DNA of 64,000 nt from Desulfococcus sp041737845. GTDB lineage: Bacteria > Desulfobacterota > Desulfobacteria > Desulfobacterales > Desulfococcaceae. The DNA lies in assembly GCF_041737845.1 (NCBI RefSeq), contig NZ_JBGSQX010000116.1:1-64000 (forward strand), in the 5' to 3' direction. Below, in pieces: positions 42,878-53,300 of the stretch (position 1 is the first letter of the stretch; the number at the start of each line of letters is the position of its first letter). The notes beneath the pieces are model-generated. The model was not told where the DNA came from. It worked only from the letters and a program-made list of their open reading frames with translations, and did not search any database. The position numbers and the translations under genes were made by a program.

Positions 42878-43560
42878 AGGCTCTGGTGCTCCTCTAAAAT
42901 GCTGCCGTCCCGCATGTCGATGACCGCATCGACGATCCCGGCCTCGAAAACCAGCGGATCATGGCTCGCCATCAGGACGGTCTTTTTTTCATGGGACAAC
43001 TGGGCGACGATGTCCAGGAATTCTTTTGACAGGGCCATGTCGAGATGGGCCGTGGGTTCGTCTGCGATGATGATGGCCGGGTCGTTGATGAGCGCCCTTG
43101 CGATGGCCGTCCGCTGCTGCTCGCCGCCCGAGAGCTGCTCCACCTTTTGCCCGGCCTTGGAATCAATCTTCAGCCGCGCAAGAAGCCTCAGGGCGTCGGC
43201 CTTCACCCGGCCGTGTTTTCTTCCCGTGGGATAGGCGGGCAGCATGGTGTTTTCCAGGACGGTGATGCCTTTGATGAGGTTGTAATTCTGGAAAATGAAC
43301 CCGAAGGTGGAGCGCCGGATCTCGGAAAGAAACCGCTCGGGAAGGCTCGTGGTCTCCCGTCCGTCGACGAAGATCCGGCCCGACGTGGGGCGGATCATGC
43401 AGCCGATGAGGGAGAGGAGGGTGGTCTTTCCCGATCCGCTGGGACCCTTGAATACGGTGATCTTTTCGCGGCCGATGGTGAGGTCCACGTCCCGCAGGGC
43501 ATGAAATTCATTGGATCTGCCGGCGTTGAAGGTTTTGGAGACGTTTTTCAGGGAAATCAT
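42874..43560 (-). CDS. ABC transporter ATP-binding protein (MacB/LolD type)
   Basis: 228 residues. Walker A GPSGSGKTT, Q-loop FIFQNYNLI, signature LSGGEQQRTAIARAL, Walker B IIIADEPTAHLD and H-loop MASHDP. The sequence class (short N-terminus, GCMIRPTSGRIFVDG) matches the MacB/LolD/FtsE group that works with FtsX-type permeases and pushes substrates without classical translocation. It lies 27 nt after the permease gene and overlaps the membrane-protein gene that follows. Confidence 0.93.
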   Translation of the reverse strand: MISLKNVSKTFNAGRSNEFHALRDVDLTIGREKITVFKGPSGSGKTTLLSLIGCMIRPTSGRIFVDGRETTSLPERFLSEIRRSTFGFIFQNYNLIKGITVLENTMLPAYPTGRKHGRVKADALRLLARLKIDSKAGQKVEQLSGGEQQRTAIARALINDPAIIIADEPTAHLDMALSKEFLDIVAQLSHEKKTVLMASHDPLVFEAGIVDAVIDMRDGSILEEHQSL

Positions 43561-43587
43561 GGCGACGGATCATCCTTCCGGGGGTGT

Positions 43588-44718
43588 TCAGACATTGCGC
43601 ATGGCCGCATCGGGCTCGGTAACGGATACCTTCCAGGCGGGGATGATCGTCATGATCGAATAGGGAACCACTGTCAGGGCGAAAACGGCCGCCAGTTGAA
43701 AGGCATCGATGTCCGGGTGGAGCTTGAACGAGGGATAGAGCACGGACCAGCCCTTCAGGGCATGTTCGAAGAGCGGGGCTCGGGAAAAAAAGACGTGGAC
43801 GTACGCGGCCGCCACCCCCGCGAGAAAAGCGCTCAGGGAGATGAAGAGGCCCTCCTGGAATTTGAGCAGCAGGATGTCCGACGTGCCCCACCCCAGGGCC
43901 TTGAGGATGCCGATCTCCGTCCGCTCCTCGCCCGTGAGGCCGGTGGCCTTGTCCCAGGCGAAGATGAGAAAGGCGAGCATGGCCCCGAAAAGCTGGACGA
44001 TGATATAGCCGCTCCGCCAATCGAAGATGGAGGCATAGGTTCGCAGAATATCCTCTTTCAGCACCGGCCGGGTGTCCGGGAGGCGGACAAACACCTTCTG
44101 GGCGATGGTCAGGGCCTCCTTCGGGTTCCGGATCCGGGCGACCATATCCGTGGCAAAGCCCGCCGGGACCCCGAAAATGCGCCGGAAGGCGGCTTCGGTG
44201 ATGAGGATGAGGTCCGCCGCCACCAGGTCCGTCTCCGCCGTGAGGACGGTCTTGATTTTCAGGACGACGGGCGTTCCGTCATATCCCCGGATGTAGAGTT
44301 CCTTGTCGCGGATCGTACCCCAGGTCCGGAGCACGCCGTTGCCGATGGCGGCCTCGTCATCCGCGAGATCGAAGTTCCGGGTCGCCGTCACCGTGTAGCT
44401 GGATGCCGCGGCCTGATGGTAGTAGTACCCCCAGAGCCGCGGCTGGACATCGTTCACGCCCCGGATCTCTGCTATGGCGCTCTGGTATTCCATGGGGATC
44501 AGGTCGTGCCTGCCGGCCATATTCCGTTGAATCACCATCTCCGGCGTCTCTTTCAATACCGCCGCGGCCTCTTTCCGGATGGCGTCGGCAAAGAAGACCA
44601 CCGAGGTGAACAGGAACACCATCGCCGTGTAGACCAGGGCGAGGGACAGGTTCTTCCATTTCCTGCGAAGCAGGGAAGAGATGGCGAAATCCAGGAAGTA
44701 TCGCTGCTTTTCGATCAT
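43588..44718 (-). CDS. FtsX-like ABC transporter permease
   Basis: 376 residues. One N-terminal helix (LSLALVYTAMVFLFTSVVFFA), a large extracytoplasmic domain (about residues 45-225), and three C-terminal helices with the FtsX motif (GEERTEIGILKALGWGTSDILLLKF). MacB-type topology. Start at 44718 overlaps the stop of the upstream small gene (ATGA). With NosL and the ATPase it resembles the NosFY-like copper-handling ABC modules, but it is FtsX type and not NosY type. Confidence 0.88.
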   Translation of the reverse strand: MIEKQRYFLDFAISSLLRRKWKNLSLALVYTAMVFLFTSVVFFADAIRKEAAAVLKETPEMVIQRNMAGRHDLIPMEYQSAIAEIRGVNDVQPRLWGYYYHQAAASSYTVTATRNFDLADDEAAIGNGVLRTWGTIRDKELYIRGYDGTPVVLKIKTVLTAETDLVAADLILITEAAFRRIFGVPAGFATDMVARIRNPKEALTIAQKVFVRLPDTRPVLKEDILRTYASIFDWRSGYIIVQLFGAMLAFLIFAWDKATGLTGEERTEIGILKALGWGTSDILLLKFQEGLFISLSAFLAGVAAAYVHVFFSRAPLFEHALKGWSVLYPSFKLHPDIDAFQLAAVFALTVVPYSIMTIIPAWKVSVTEPDAAMRNV

Positions 44719-45032
44719 TGCCCCTCCCCTGTTCCCTGCCCCGGGGTCATCCACGCCGGGGGCCGGGTCATCGACCCCGAGGGATAATGCTCCAGGGCCA
44801 GGGGCGATTCCTGAAAGGCCGAAAAGAGATCCGCCTGGGACAGGTGCCGCGTATACCGGACCTCGGTAAACAGGCAGAGATCGGTGATATCGAGTTTCTG
44901 GACCAGCATGGCGTTGTTTTTCACGATCATCTCGCGGGACGGCAAATTCAGGCGCGGATGGATCGCAATCATCAGCACGAGGCCTGTTCCCAGGACGGCG
45001 GTGTGGATCAGAAATATCGTCGATCTTCTCAT
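44715..45032 (-). CDS. Small membrane-anchored protein of the NosL/ABC operon
   Basis: 105 residues. One N-terminal membrane helix (FLIHTAVLGTGLVLMIAI) and an extracytoplasmic part with a single cysteine (TDLCLFTEVRYTRHLSQADLF), ending in a proline- and glycine-rich tail (RPPAWMTPGQG). No family recognised. The TGA overlaps the permease start. The RYTRHLSQ segment and the lone cysteine make metal or heme contact conceivable, but nothing proves it. Confidence 0.65.
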   Translation of the reverse strand: MRRSTIFLIHTAVLGTGLVLMIAIHPRLNLPSREMIVKNNAMLVQKLDITDLCLFTEVRYTRHLSQADLFSAFQESPLALEHYPSGSMTRPPAWMTPGQGTGEGQ

Positions 45033-45051
45033 GAAAAATCCGTTGTCTGCT

Positions 45052-45179
45052 GTTGCCCGGGTGCATGGGGAGGGCAGGCACGGGGGCCTGCCCCTACGGC
45101 TATTTTTTCAATGCAGGGGCAAGTCCCTTGTCGTTGCCCGGGTGCATTGGGAAGGGCAGGCACCCAGGCCTGCCCCTAC
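45052..45179. repeat. Tandem copies of a 46-nt palindromic repeat
   Basis: Two near-identical units at 45052-45097 and 45133-45179. Each begins GTTGCCCGGGTGCAT and carries a hairpin GGGCAGGC...GCCTGCCC, ending CCCCTAC. A TGCCCCT/AGGGGCA pair also brackets the spacer between them. The second copy runs over the NosL stop codon. Repeats of this look are scattered in many bacterial genomes (REP-like). They may act as terminator or attenuator between nosL and the ABC genes. Confidence 0.7.
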
Positions 45180-45670
45180 TGGTGTTTCATCTTTTTCTTC
45201 TTTTCGCGGATCATGTTGATGTCGTTGTACATGTCTTCAAAGCTCGCCTTAAAGGCATCGTCGAAGGTCGCCTTCGTACCGCCGTTTTCAGCGATGAATT
45301 TCTGGGCGGCGGTGTCATCCGCGAAGGCCCATTTGGCCCGGTGGGTCATGACGCCCATCTTCGATCCGCCGATGACCCAGGTCGCCTTTTCGGCGTCGAT
45401 GAGGGTCTTGGTGTTGTAATCCCCCACCATGATCTCCCGGGGGGTTTTCCCGACGTTGACGGCCATGTCGATGGCGGCGCAGTGGATGGAGCAGGTGCCG
45501 ATCTTCGCGCCGTCGTCATAGACGACATAGACCCGGGAGTGTGCAAACTTGGCGCGGTCCATGCCGCAGAGCGGGCAGGCGGGGTGTGCGGCGATGTCGT
45601 CTTGAGCGAAGGCGCTCAGGGCACCGGTCAATAAAAACATCATCATGCCGAACATTACCAGCTTTTTCAT
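45176..45670 (-). CDS. NosL-family copper-binding protein
   Basis: 164 residues. The signal peptide (to about residue 22) lacks a lipobox, unlike denitrifier NosL. The NosL motif CPLCGM (Cys32, Cys35, Met37) is the Cu(I) site, and CSIHCAAIDMA follows in the expected place. NosL delivers copper to nitrous-oxide reductase in denitrifiers, but many anaerobes carry NosL without nosZ, and none is present here. The neighbours are an FtsX-type ABC module and a CusA-type pump, so a role in copper trafficking or export is likely. AAGGAGA precedes the ATG at 45670. Confidence 0.88.
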   Translation of the reverse strand: MKKLVMFGMMMFLLTGALSAFAQDDIAAHPACPLCGMDRAKFAHSRVYVVYDDGAKIGTCSIHCAAIDMAVNVGKTPREIMVGDYNTKTLIDAEKATWVIGGSKMGVMTHRAKWAFADDTAAQKFIAENGGTKATFDDAFKASFEDMYNDINMIREKKKKMKHQ

Positions 45671-45762
45671 GTTGGTCTCCTTTTTTTTGTGGGTTGATGG
45701 ATATGGATCGTAGAATTCATAATGGATTTTTCTCCATTTTAAACAAGAGACGCCCATGCAGG

Positions 45763-48700
45763 TCAAGGGATTTTGATGTTGCCGGATTCTTTCAAACTGA
45801 GCCCACCGGACACCGTCATCCTTTCCTTGAGCCGCATCTCCTGGATTGCGCAATAGAGCACCGGCACCACCAGCATGGTCATGACCTCCAGGATCATGCC
45901 GCCGAAGGTGGGGATGGCCATGGGGATCATGATGTCGGAACCGCGACCCCGGGAGGTCAACACCGGGATGAGGGCCAGGACCGTGGTGGCGGTCGTCATC
46001 AGGCAGGGCCGTACCCGCCTGAGGCAGGCGCCAATGGTGGCCTTGCGGATCTCTTGAACGGTTTGGGGCGAAGCGCCGGCAAAGGTCTGGTTCAGGTAGG
46101 TGGCCATGATCACGCCGTCGTCTTCCGCGATGCCGAAAAGGGCCAGGAACCCGACCCAGACGGCCACCGAAAGGTTGACCGGGTGAACCTGGAAGAGTTC
46201 CCGCAGGGAAATGCCGAACACCGAAACGTCGAGAAACCAGGGCTGGGCATACAGCCATATCATGATGAATCCGCCCGACCAGGCCACGGCCACGCCCGAA
46301 AAAATCAGCGCGCTGGTCGTCACCGATTTGAATTCGAGGTAGAGGATGAGAAAAATGATGGCGAGGGCCAGCGGCAGAATCACCCGGAGCTTGCGGTCGG
46401 CCCGGACCTGGTTTTCATAGTTGCCGGTGAAGCCGAAGCTTACACCCGGGGGTAGTTTTATCTCACCGGTCTCGATTTTGTCGATAAGATAGGCCCGGGC
46501 TTCTTCGACCACATTGGTTTCGGCGAAGCCGGGCTTCTTGTCGAACAGGACGTATCCGACGACAAAGGTGTTTTCGGTCTTGATGACCTGGGGGCCGGGC
46601 ACATAACGGATCTCCGCCAGCTGAATCAAAGGGATCTGGGCGCCGTCCTGCGCGGGGACGAGCACCTGGCCGATGGTATCGATGTGATCCCGCAGCTCCC
46701 GCATATACCTTACGCGGACAGGATACCGTTCTCTTCCTTCAACCGTCGTGGTAATCTGTTTGCCGCCGATGGCGGTTTCAATGACATCCTGCACCCGCTG
46801 GAGGTCTATGCCGTATTGGGCGATGGCGCGGCGGTCGATCTCGATTTCGATGTAAGGTTTACCGACAATGCGGTCGGCGATGACCGACAGCGGATCAATG
46901 GATCCCACGTCTCTCAGGTGTTTTTCGATCTGTCTGGCGGCGTTCTCAATGGAGGCCAGGTCCGGGCCGGAGACCCTTACGCCCATGGCCGCCCTGATCC
47001 CGCTGGACAGCATGACGACTCTGGCGGAAATGGGCTGGAGCTTGGGTGCCACCGTTGTCCCGAGAAGGGTCGCCGCTCTCAGAATTTCCCTCCAGATGTC
47101 ATCTTCGTTATTAACGCCGGCCCATGCTTCCCTGCCGGCGTTGATCCTCGGATCCAGGGCCGGCCGCCACAATGGAAACGGATGGCCGCCAGGGTCGGGT
47201 ATCAACTGACGATGCTCGTCCCTTTCATAGCGGCCGTTGATGTGATAGGGCTTTCCGTCCGGAGCCGAAAGCGGGCGTCCATCGGGGCTCCGGAAGAAAT
47301 CTGCCGCATCGGTGGTATATCGAAACCGCAGGATGGCGCCGTTTTCATCTGCCAGGAATCTCGGGTGATATTCGATGAGGGTCTCGATCATGGATACGGG
47401 GGCCGGGTCCAGGGGGCTTTCGGCGCGGCCCAGCTTGCCCACCACCGTCTTGACCTCGGGGATGGCCTCCACGGCCCGGTCCTGCCGCTGCAGGATATCC
47501 AGCACCTCCCCGATGGACGCATGGGGCATGGTCACCGGCATGTACAGAAAGGCGCCTTCGTCCAGCGGGGGCATGAACTCCTTGCCGAGGCCGGGAAATT
47601 TTCGCGTCAGGTACTCGGATGTCGGGGTTTCGGTAAAGAGCCGGGGCAGCCATCCGAAGACGGCCCCGTATCCCAGCCAGACAACCACCCCCAGAACCAG
47701 ACAGGCGGCCGGAAGGGATAGAAAGATGACCTTGTGTTCCAGGCACCACCCCAGGATGCGGTCGTACCAGTGTTGAAACGCAAGGAAAGCACCCAGGATC
47801 AAGCCGATGGCGGCGCCGACGAAAACGAAATTGCGCAACAGGCCTCGGGACACGCCGACAGGCTGCCAGATGTAAGCCAGCAGCAGGGCCGCACCCATGA
47901 AGATGATCGCGGTGTTGATTTCCCCCGCCCATTTTCCGAACGTTGGGGGGAGCCGCAGCGCCACGAGACTCATCCCGCCGATGAGGGCGATGAAAAGCCC
48001 GATTTTCCAGTTCAGGGCAAAGGCAACCACGGCGCCGGCGTAAATTACCCCTTCCCGGAGCAGCCATTTCGGTATCCTGAGGTTTCTTCTGCGGACGAAG
48101 ACGGCATAGGCCAAGGGCGGCAGGACGCAGAGGGCGATCCCCATGGATGCCATCAAGGCAAACGTCTTGGTGAAGGCAAGGGGCCGGAACAGCTTTCCCT
48201 CGGCGGACACCATGGTGAATACCGGCAGAAAGCTGACGATGGTGGTCGACACCGCCGCGACGACCGCCCCGCCCACATCCCGGGTGGCCCGCAGCACCAA
48301 TGCCATCCGGTCCTCTTCCGGGCCTGCCGTTTCGAGATGCCGCAGGATGTTTTCGGTGATGATGATGCCCATGTCCACGATCGTGCCGACGGCGATGGCG
48401 ATGCCCGACAGGGAGACGATGTTGGCGTCGACGCCGAAGAGCTTCATCGGGATGAAGCATAACAGAATCACCAGGGGCAGCATCCCCGAGATGATCAGAG
48501 CGGAGCTCAGGTGGCGCATCATGATCAGCACCACGATGATGGTGATCAGCGTTTCCTGGGTGAGGGTCGACTCGAGGGTCCCCAGGGTTTCCAGAATCAG
48601 CCCGGTACGGTCGTAGAAGGGAACAATGTTGAGCCGGCTGACCCTGCCGTCGGGCAGGGTGCGGCTAGGCAGACCCAGAGAGATTTCAGCGATCTTTTTT

Positions 48701-49701
48701 TTGACCCGCTGGATTACTGCGAGGGGGTTTTCCCCGTACCGGACGACGACAACACCGCCCACGGCCTCCGACCCGTTTTTATCCAGTGCTCCGCGCCTTG
48801 ACGCCGGTCCCAGGGAGACGCCGGCGACATTTTTCACCAGGATGGGAATGTCATTTTCAAGCCGGATAAAGGCGTTTTGAATATCCTCGACGGACTTGGC
48901 AAAGCCAAGACCGCGGATAACGTACTCGACCTTGTTGACCTCGATGGTTCTGGCGCCCACATCCACGTTCGCCCGGCGCACCGCATTGACAACCTCCTCC
49001 AAGGTGACGTTGCGATATCGCATCCGATCAGGGTCCACGTCGATCTGGTATTCCTGAACAAACCCCCCTACGGAAGCCACCTCGCTCACGCCCGGCACCG
49101 ACATCAGGGCATACCGAACGTACCAGTCCTGAACGGTCCGCAATTCATGGAGATCCCAGCCACCGGCCGGCTTCCCCCCGGAATCCAGGCCCTCCAGCGT
49201 ATACCAGAACACCTGACCCAGCACGGTGGCATCGGGTCCGAGGGTGGGCTGGACGCGCTCGGGCAACTCGCCCGACGGAAGGCTGTTGAGGCGCTCCAGG
49301 ACCCGGGACCTGGACCAGTAAAAATCGATCTGATCCTCAAAAATCATGTAGACCAGGGAAAAGCCGAACATCGAATAGCCGCGGATGGTTTTGACGCCGG
49401 GGACGCCCAGGAGGGCGACGGTCAAAGGGTAGGTGATCTGATCCTCAACATCCTGGGGGGACCGGCCGGGCCACTCGGAAAAAACGATCTGCTGGTTTTC
49501 GCCGATGTCCGGAATGGCATCCACGGGAACGGGGTCGCGCCACAGCCCGCCCATCTGCCAGTCAAACGGCGCCACCACCAGCCCCCATCCAATGAGGATG
49601 ACGACCACCAGAAAAACAATCATCCCGTTTTGCAGGCAAAACCGTATCATCCGTTCGATTGGTGACGCGGATCCTGTCCTGTTGGATGTGCGCTCGGGCA
49701 T
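45763..49701 (-). CDS. Heavy-metal efflux RND permease (CusA/CzcA type), enlarged
   Basis: 1312 residues, about 260 longer than CusA. The N-terminal half is typical (FPDIGENQQIVFSEWPGRSPQDVEDQITYPL-like, GVKTIRGYSMFG; helix-4 IVDMGIIITENI with the proton-relay Asp and Glu). Extra length lies in two places: an insert with about four additional hydrophobic segments (about residues 540-680), and a periplasmic insert (about 770-850; SPDGRPLSAPDGKPYHING). The class signatures of the C-terminal half (FGIAEDDGVIMATYL) are intact. It should export Cu(I)/Ag(I) or another divalent metal from periplasm or cytoplasm. No CusB adaptor or CusC channel gene is in the window, so it must borrow partners or they lie beyond. 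It is on the same strand as nosL, 92 nt upstream. Confidence 0.92.
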   Translation of the reverse strand: MPERTSNRTGSASPIERMIRFCLQNGMIVFLVVVILIGWGLVVAPFDWQMGGLWRDPVPVDAIPDIGENQQIVFSEWPGRSPQDVEDQITYPLTVALLGVPGVKTIRGYSMFGFSLVYMIFEDQIDFYWSRSRVLERLNSLPSGELPERVQPTLGPDATVLGQVFWYTLEGLDSGGKPAGGWDLHELRTVQDWYVRYALMSVPGVSEVASVGGFVQEYQIDVDPDRMRYRNVTLEEVVNAVRRANVDVGARTIEVNKVEYVIRGLGFAKSVEDIQNAFIRLENDIPILVKNVAGVSLGPASRRGALDKNGSEAVGGVVVVRYGENPLAVIQRVKKKIAEISLGLPSRTLPDGRVSRLNIVPFYDRTGLILETLGTLESTLTQETLITIIVVLIMMRHLSSALIISGMLPLVILLCFIPMKLFGVDANIVSLSGIAIAVGTIVDMGIIITENILRHLETAGPEEDRMALVLRATRDVGGAVVAAVSTTIVSFLPVFTMVSAEGKLFRPLAFTKTFALMASMGIALCVLPPLAYAVFVRRRNLRIPKWLLREGVIYAGAVVAFALNWKIGLFIALIGGMSLVALRLPPTFGKWAGEINTAIIFMGAALLLAYIWQPVGVSRGLLRNFVFVGAAIGLILGAFLAFQHWYDRILGWCLEHKVIFLSLPAACLVLGVVVWLGYGAVFGWLPRLFTETPTSEYLTRKFPGLGKEFMPPLDEGAFLYMPVTMPHASIGEVLDILQRQDRAVEAIPEVKTVVGKLGRAESPLDPAPVSMIETLIEYHPRFLADENGAILRFRYTTDAADFFRSPDGRPLSAPDGKPYHINGRYERDEHRQLIPDPGGHPFPLWRPALDPRINAGREAWAGVNNEDDIWREILRAATLLGTTVAPKLQPISARVVMLSSGIRAAMGVRVSGPDLASIENAARQIEKHLRDVGSIDPLSVIADRIVGKPYIEIEIDRRAIAQYGIDLQRVQDVIETAIGGKQITTTVEGRERYPVRVRYMRELRDHIDTIGQVLVPAQDGAQIPLIQLAEIRYVPGPQVIKTENTFVVGYVLFDKKPGFAETNVVEEARAYLIDKIETGEIKLPPGVSFGFTGNYENQVRADRKLRVILPLALAIIFLILYLEFKSVTTSALIFSGVAVAWSGGFIMIWLYAQPWFLDVSVFGISLRELFQVHPVNLSVAVWVGFLALFGIAEDDGVIMATYLNQTFAGASPQTVQEIRKATIGACLRRVRPCLMTTATTVLALIPVLTSRGRGSDIMIPMAIPTFGGMILEVMTMLVVPVLYCAIQEMRLKERMTVSGGLSLKESGNIKIP

Positions 49702-50330
49702 AACACCGGCCGGATTATTTTGATGTCAGTATCTTGAAAACGGCGTGCCGATCCAGATTGCTGGTGAAAAAGATATCCATATCGAATGATTAACGCGGCA
49801 ACCATGTCTTGACTGACATCCAGTCGCCACGGAACGGCCTAACCGGGGAGCGATTCCTGCATACCCTGATTCTCATCAAAAAGCAATTTCCAAAAAAATA
49901 TTGCGGGTCAGTTAATAATGTCAGGTTTTTCTCCCCCCAAAAACAGGGAAACCCTGATTTATTCCGTTTGGCTTTTGTTTTACGTTGCGTCTACTGGAAA
50001 TGTTAAATTTTCCCCATGAGCATCGGGAATATTACCTTCTTCCCCCGAGTCTGCTGACAGCGCCTGCATGCCTTGAGCGGTAGGGTTTGACATAAGCAGG
50101 ACGGTCTCTATTCTCAGCGCTGTCCAGCGGCTCCTGTGCACTATTTGCCGATCAACGGAACCTGTGGACGAATCAACATCCCGCGCGGTGGTGAGCGATT
50201 AATTCCTGTTGATCTCTCATAATCAACTGATTCCAGCCTGTCTCGGCGGAGAGATCCATGGCGGCCTCTGCTGATGCTCTTTGTGATCTTACCGTTCCCA
50301 AAACAATAGATGAAACCATAAGGAGGCAGA
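49702..50330. other. Divergent intergenic region, 629 bp
   Basis: No gene is supported. It contains a small palindrome CAGGG-AAA-CCCTG (49944-49956) followed by an AT-rich stretch, and a probable plus-strand promoter further right. It separates the metal pump (minus) from the extracellular gene set (plus). The long 5' leader of about 215 nt ahead of the giant protein gene could hold an undetected regulatory RNA. Confidence 0.45.
50087..50114 (+). promoter_or_regulatory. Sigma-70 type promoter for the extracellular gene set
   Basis: Perfect TTGACA at 50087-50092, a 16-nt spacer, TATTCT at 50109-50114 (4 of 6). It would yield a leader of about 210 nt before the ATG at 50331. Confidence 0.5.
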
Positions 50331-53300
50331 ATGATGCAAAGTTACTTCGATTCAATTCCAAAGGTACGGATCGGTAGCTGGGTGTTGCTCACCCTGGTTA
50401 TCGGCGCATTTTTAGGTGCGAATGCCCTGGCGGCGGTCAATCTGACAGTCAACGGGGTCAACAAGGACGGCACGACCACAGCCCTGTCGGAATACCGCTG
50501 GCTGATCGAGGAGGACCAGACCTATCACGTCCAGCGAAACGCCAGCGGCCAGGTTCAGACCGATGCGGCCGGCAACCCGATTCTCGACCCCAACTGGCGG
50601 GTGGGCGACCCCCTGAAGAACACCCTGTCGGTGAGCTTCCACCGCAGTTACATGCCGGTAGTGGCCAAGGGATCGGTTCCGCTGGATACAGCGAACCCTC
50701 GAGAGACGGCGCTGGCCTCCCTCGATTTGGATTCCGACAAGAACTACCATGTGTCCGTGATTCCCAAAGAAGCGGGAACTTATTCCATCGGCGGTGCGGC
50801 CGTTGAGTTCGACGCCGCGGGCAATGCCAGCGCCACCGTCTACCTTAACGAAAACCCCATCCCCACGGCACAGATCACCATCTTTGTTTTCGAGGACACG
50901 CTACCCATCAACAACGCCCCGGATGCCACGGAGCAAGGGCTTGCGGGCTTCTCGATCCTGCTTGAAGACGCCTGCGGGAAATACGGCGCCTGCGCCGGTG
51001 CTCAGTCCAAGGACGCCTTCGGAAACAATCTGGGCACCGAGTACCTCAGTACCTGCGACGCCTTCGGACAGCCGGACGGCGACCCCAACACGAACTTCGG
51101 GTGCCTTGACGCCGACGGCAACCCCATCATCAGCGGATCCCACCCGCTCGTCACCGGTCCGGACGGCACGATCACCATCAAGAACCTGGCGCCCGGCAAG
51201 TACGGTGTCCAGGCCGTGCCGCCTGTGGGCAGCGGATACCAGCAGACCGCCACCATCGAGGGCAAGAAGGTCATCGACGCCTGGGTCAAGGCCAACGAGC
51301 CGCCTTTTTTCGCGGAATTCGGCCCGCCGGGATATCATGCCTTTATTGGCTTTGTTAAAGAATTCAACAAGATCCCATCAGCCAACGGAAGCAGCGCCAC
51401 CATCTCCGGCCAGGTCACCAATCTGCACATCTCCCGGCCGCCGGGCAGCGCCTTTTACAGCGGCGCCCCCTTCACCCACACCACCCCATGGATCGGCCTC
51501 AACAACAACGCGGGGCTGGCCGGCGCATCCGAGGGCATCTATGTGGCCCGAACGGACGGCGGCAGTTTTGACATCCCGGCCGTTCCCCCGGGCGATTATC
51601 AATTGGTCGTCTTTGACGACAACATGGACCTCATTTTCGGCTTCCACGGCATCACGGTAAAGGCCGACGGTACCTGCAACACCGTCGACGGAGACTGCGA
51701 CCTGGGAGACGTTCCGGTTTTTCAATGGTTCACCCGGCTGGAGCACGAGGTCTTCCTGGATACCAATGAAAACGGGGTTCGCGACGCCAACGAATTGACC
51801 CCGATCCCGGAGCAGGCCGTCAACCTGCGCTGGCGAGACGGCACTGTCTACCAGTCCTTCCCCACCGACAGCGAGGGCTTCGTGCCCTTTGACGAGGTTT
51901 TTCCGTTCTTCTCCTGGCTCGTTGCCGAGGTGGACTTTTTACGGTTCAAGGCCACCGGCGTCACGGTCACGGTGGATGACGGCGGTCCCATCCCCTTCGG
52001 TGATCCGTCGACATTCGGCAGCCAGCTCAACCCGCAGCCCCAGGGAAATCCCCCTGATCAGGACATCGGTGTGACCACGGCAACGAACCGGACCGAGGAA
52101 GGGCCGGTGCTGACGCAGGGATTCCAGGGCTTTTTAGGACAGACCAGCGTCATGCAGTGGGGCAAGACATCCTATGGCCGCGGCGAGAACGGCGGCATCT
52201 CGGGCGTGGTCTACTATGCGGTCACCCGGGCCGAGGACGACCCCGCCAAGGCCGCGGTCGAGTTGTGGGAGCCCGGCATCCCGAGGGTGCAGGTCACCCT
52301 GTATGAAGACAAGGTCATCAACGCCACCGGATTGCCGGGATCGGACCAGATTCCCGATGATCGCAACAACAACGGCCTCAACTATGCCGATATCGACAAC
52401 TATCCCTTCAACTGGAACCCGAGCTTGTGCGGCGATACCTGTACCGGCATGGGTCCGGAAGACGTCAACCGAAGCGGAAACACCACCAATTTCAATTTCG
52501 GCGACGCCATCATGATCACCACCACCGACAGCTGGGACGACAACCTGCCCAGCAACTGCCAGTACGGCGCCAACGCCTCAGTTCCCGGTGAAGCCCCCTT
52601 CGAGTTCCGGGGCGTGCGCACCGACTGTTACGACGGCATCCGCAACTTCAATCAGGTGCGGCCCGGGGTTTTCGACGGCGGCTACGCCTTCACCGAATAC
52701 TTTATCAACCCCAACAACGGGAATGTTCTGCCGCCATGGAACCCCAACGGCGTGGCGACCCCCCTTCCCGAGGGCTTGTACATCGTGGAGGCCAGTCCGC
52801 CTCCGGCCTACGAGATCGCCATGCAGGAGGACCGAAACGTGGATTTCGGCGAAAGCTATATCCCGAGCCCGGGGCTGCTGCCCCCGCCCTGCGTGGGTGG
52901 CCCCCATGAGGTGCCGGCCGAGCTGACGCTCTTCCCCGGCGTACCGGTGGGCTCCAACTTCGGCGGCACGACCCAGCCCCTCTGCGACCGCAAGCTGGTG
53001 ACCCTCAGCACCGGCGCCAATGCGGCGGCGGACTTCAACTTCTTCACGGAAGTGCCGGTTGCGGGCCACATCATCGGCTTCATCCTGGACGACACCGCCA
53101 ACGAATTCGATCCGGCCGCGCCCACGTTCGGCGAGAAGTTCGCACCCCCCTTCCTGCCGGTATCCATCCAGGACTGGCAGGGGCGGGAGATCTCGCGGAC
53201 CTACTCCGACGAGTACGGGGTCTACAACGCGCTGGTGCCCTCCACCTACACGGCGAACCTGCCGCAGCCCAGCGGTATGTCCCCCAACATGCTGACCACC

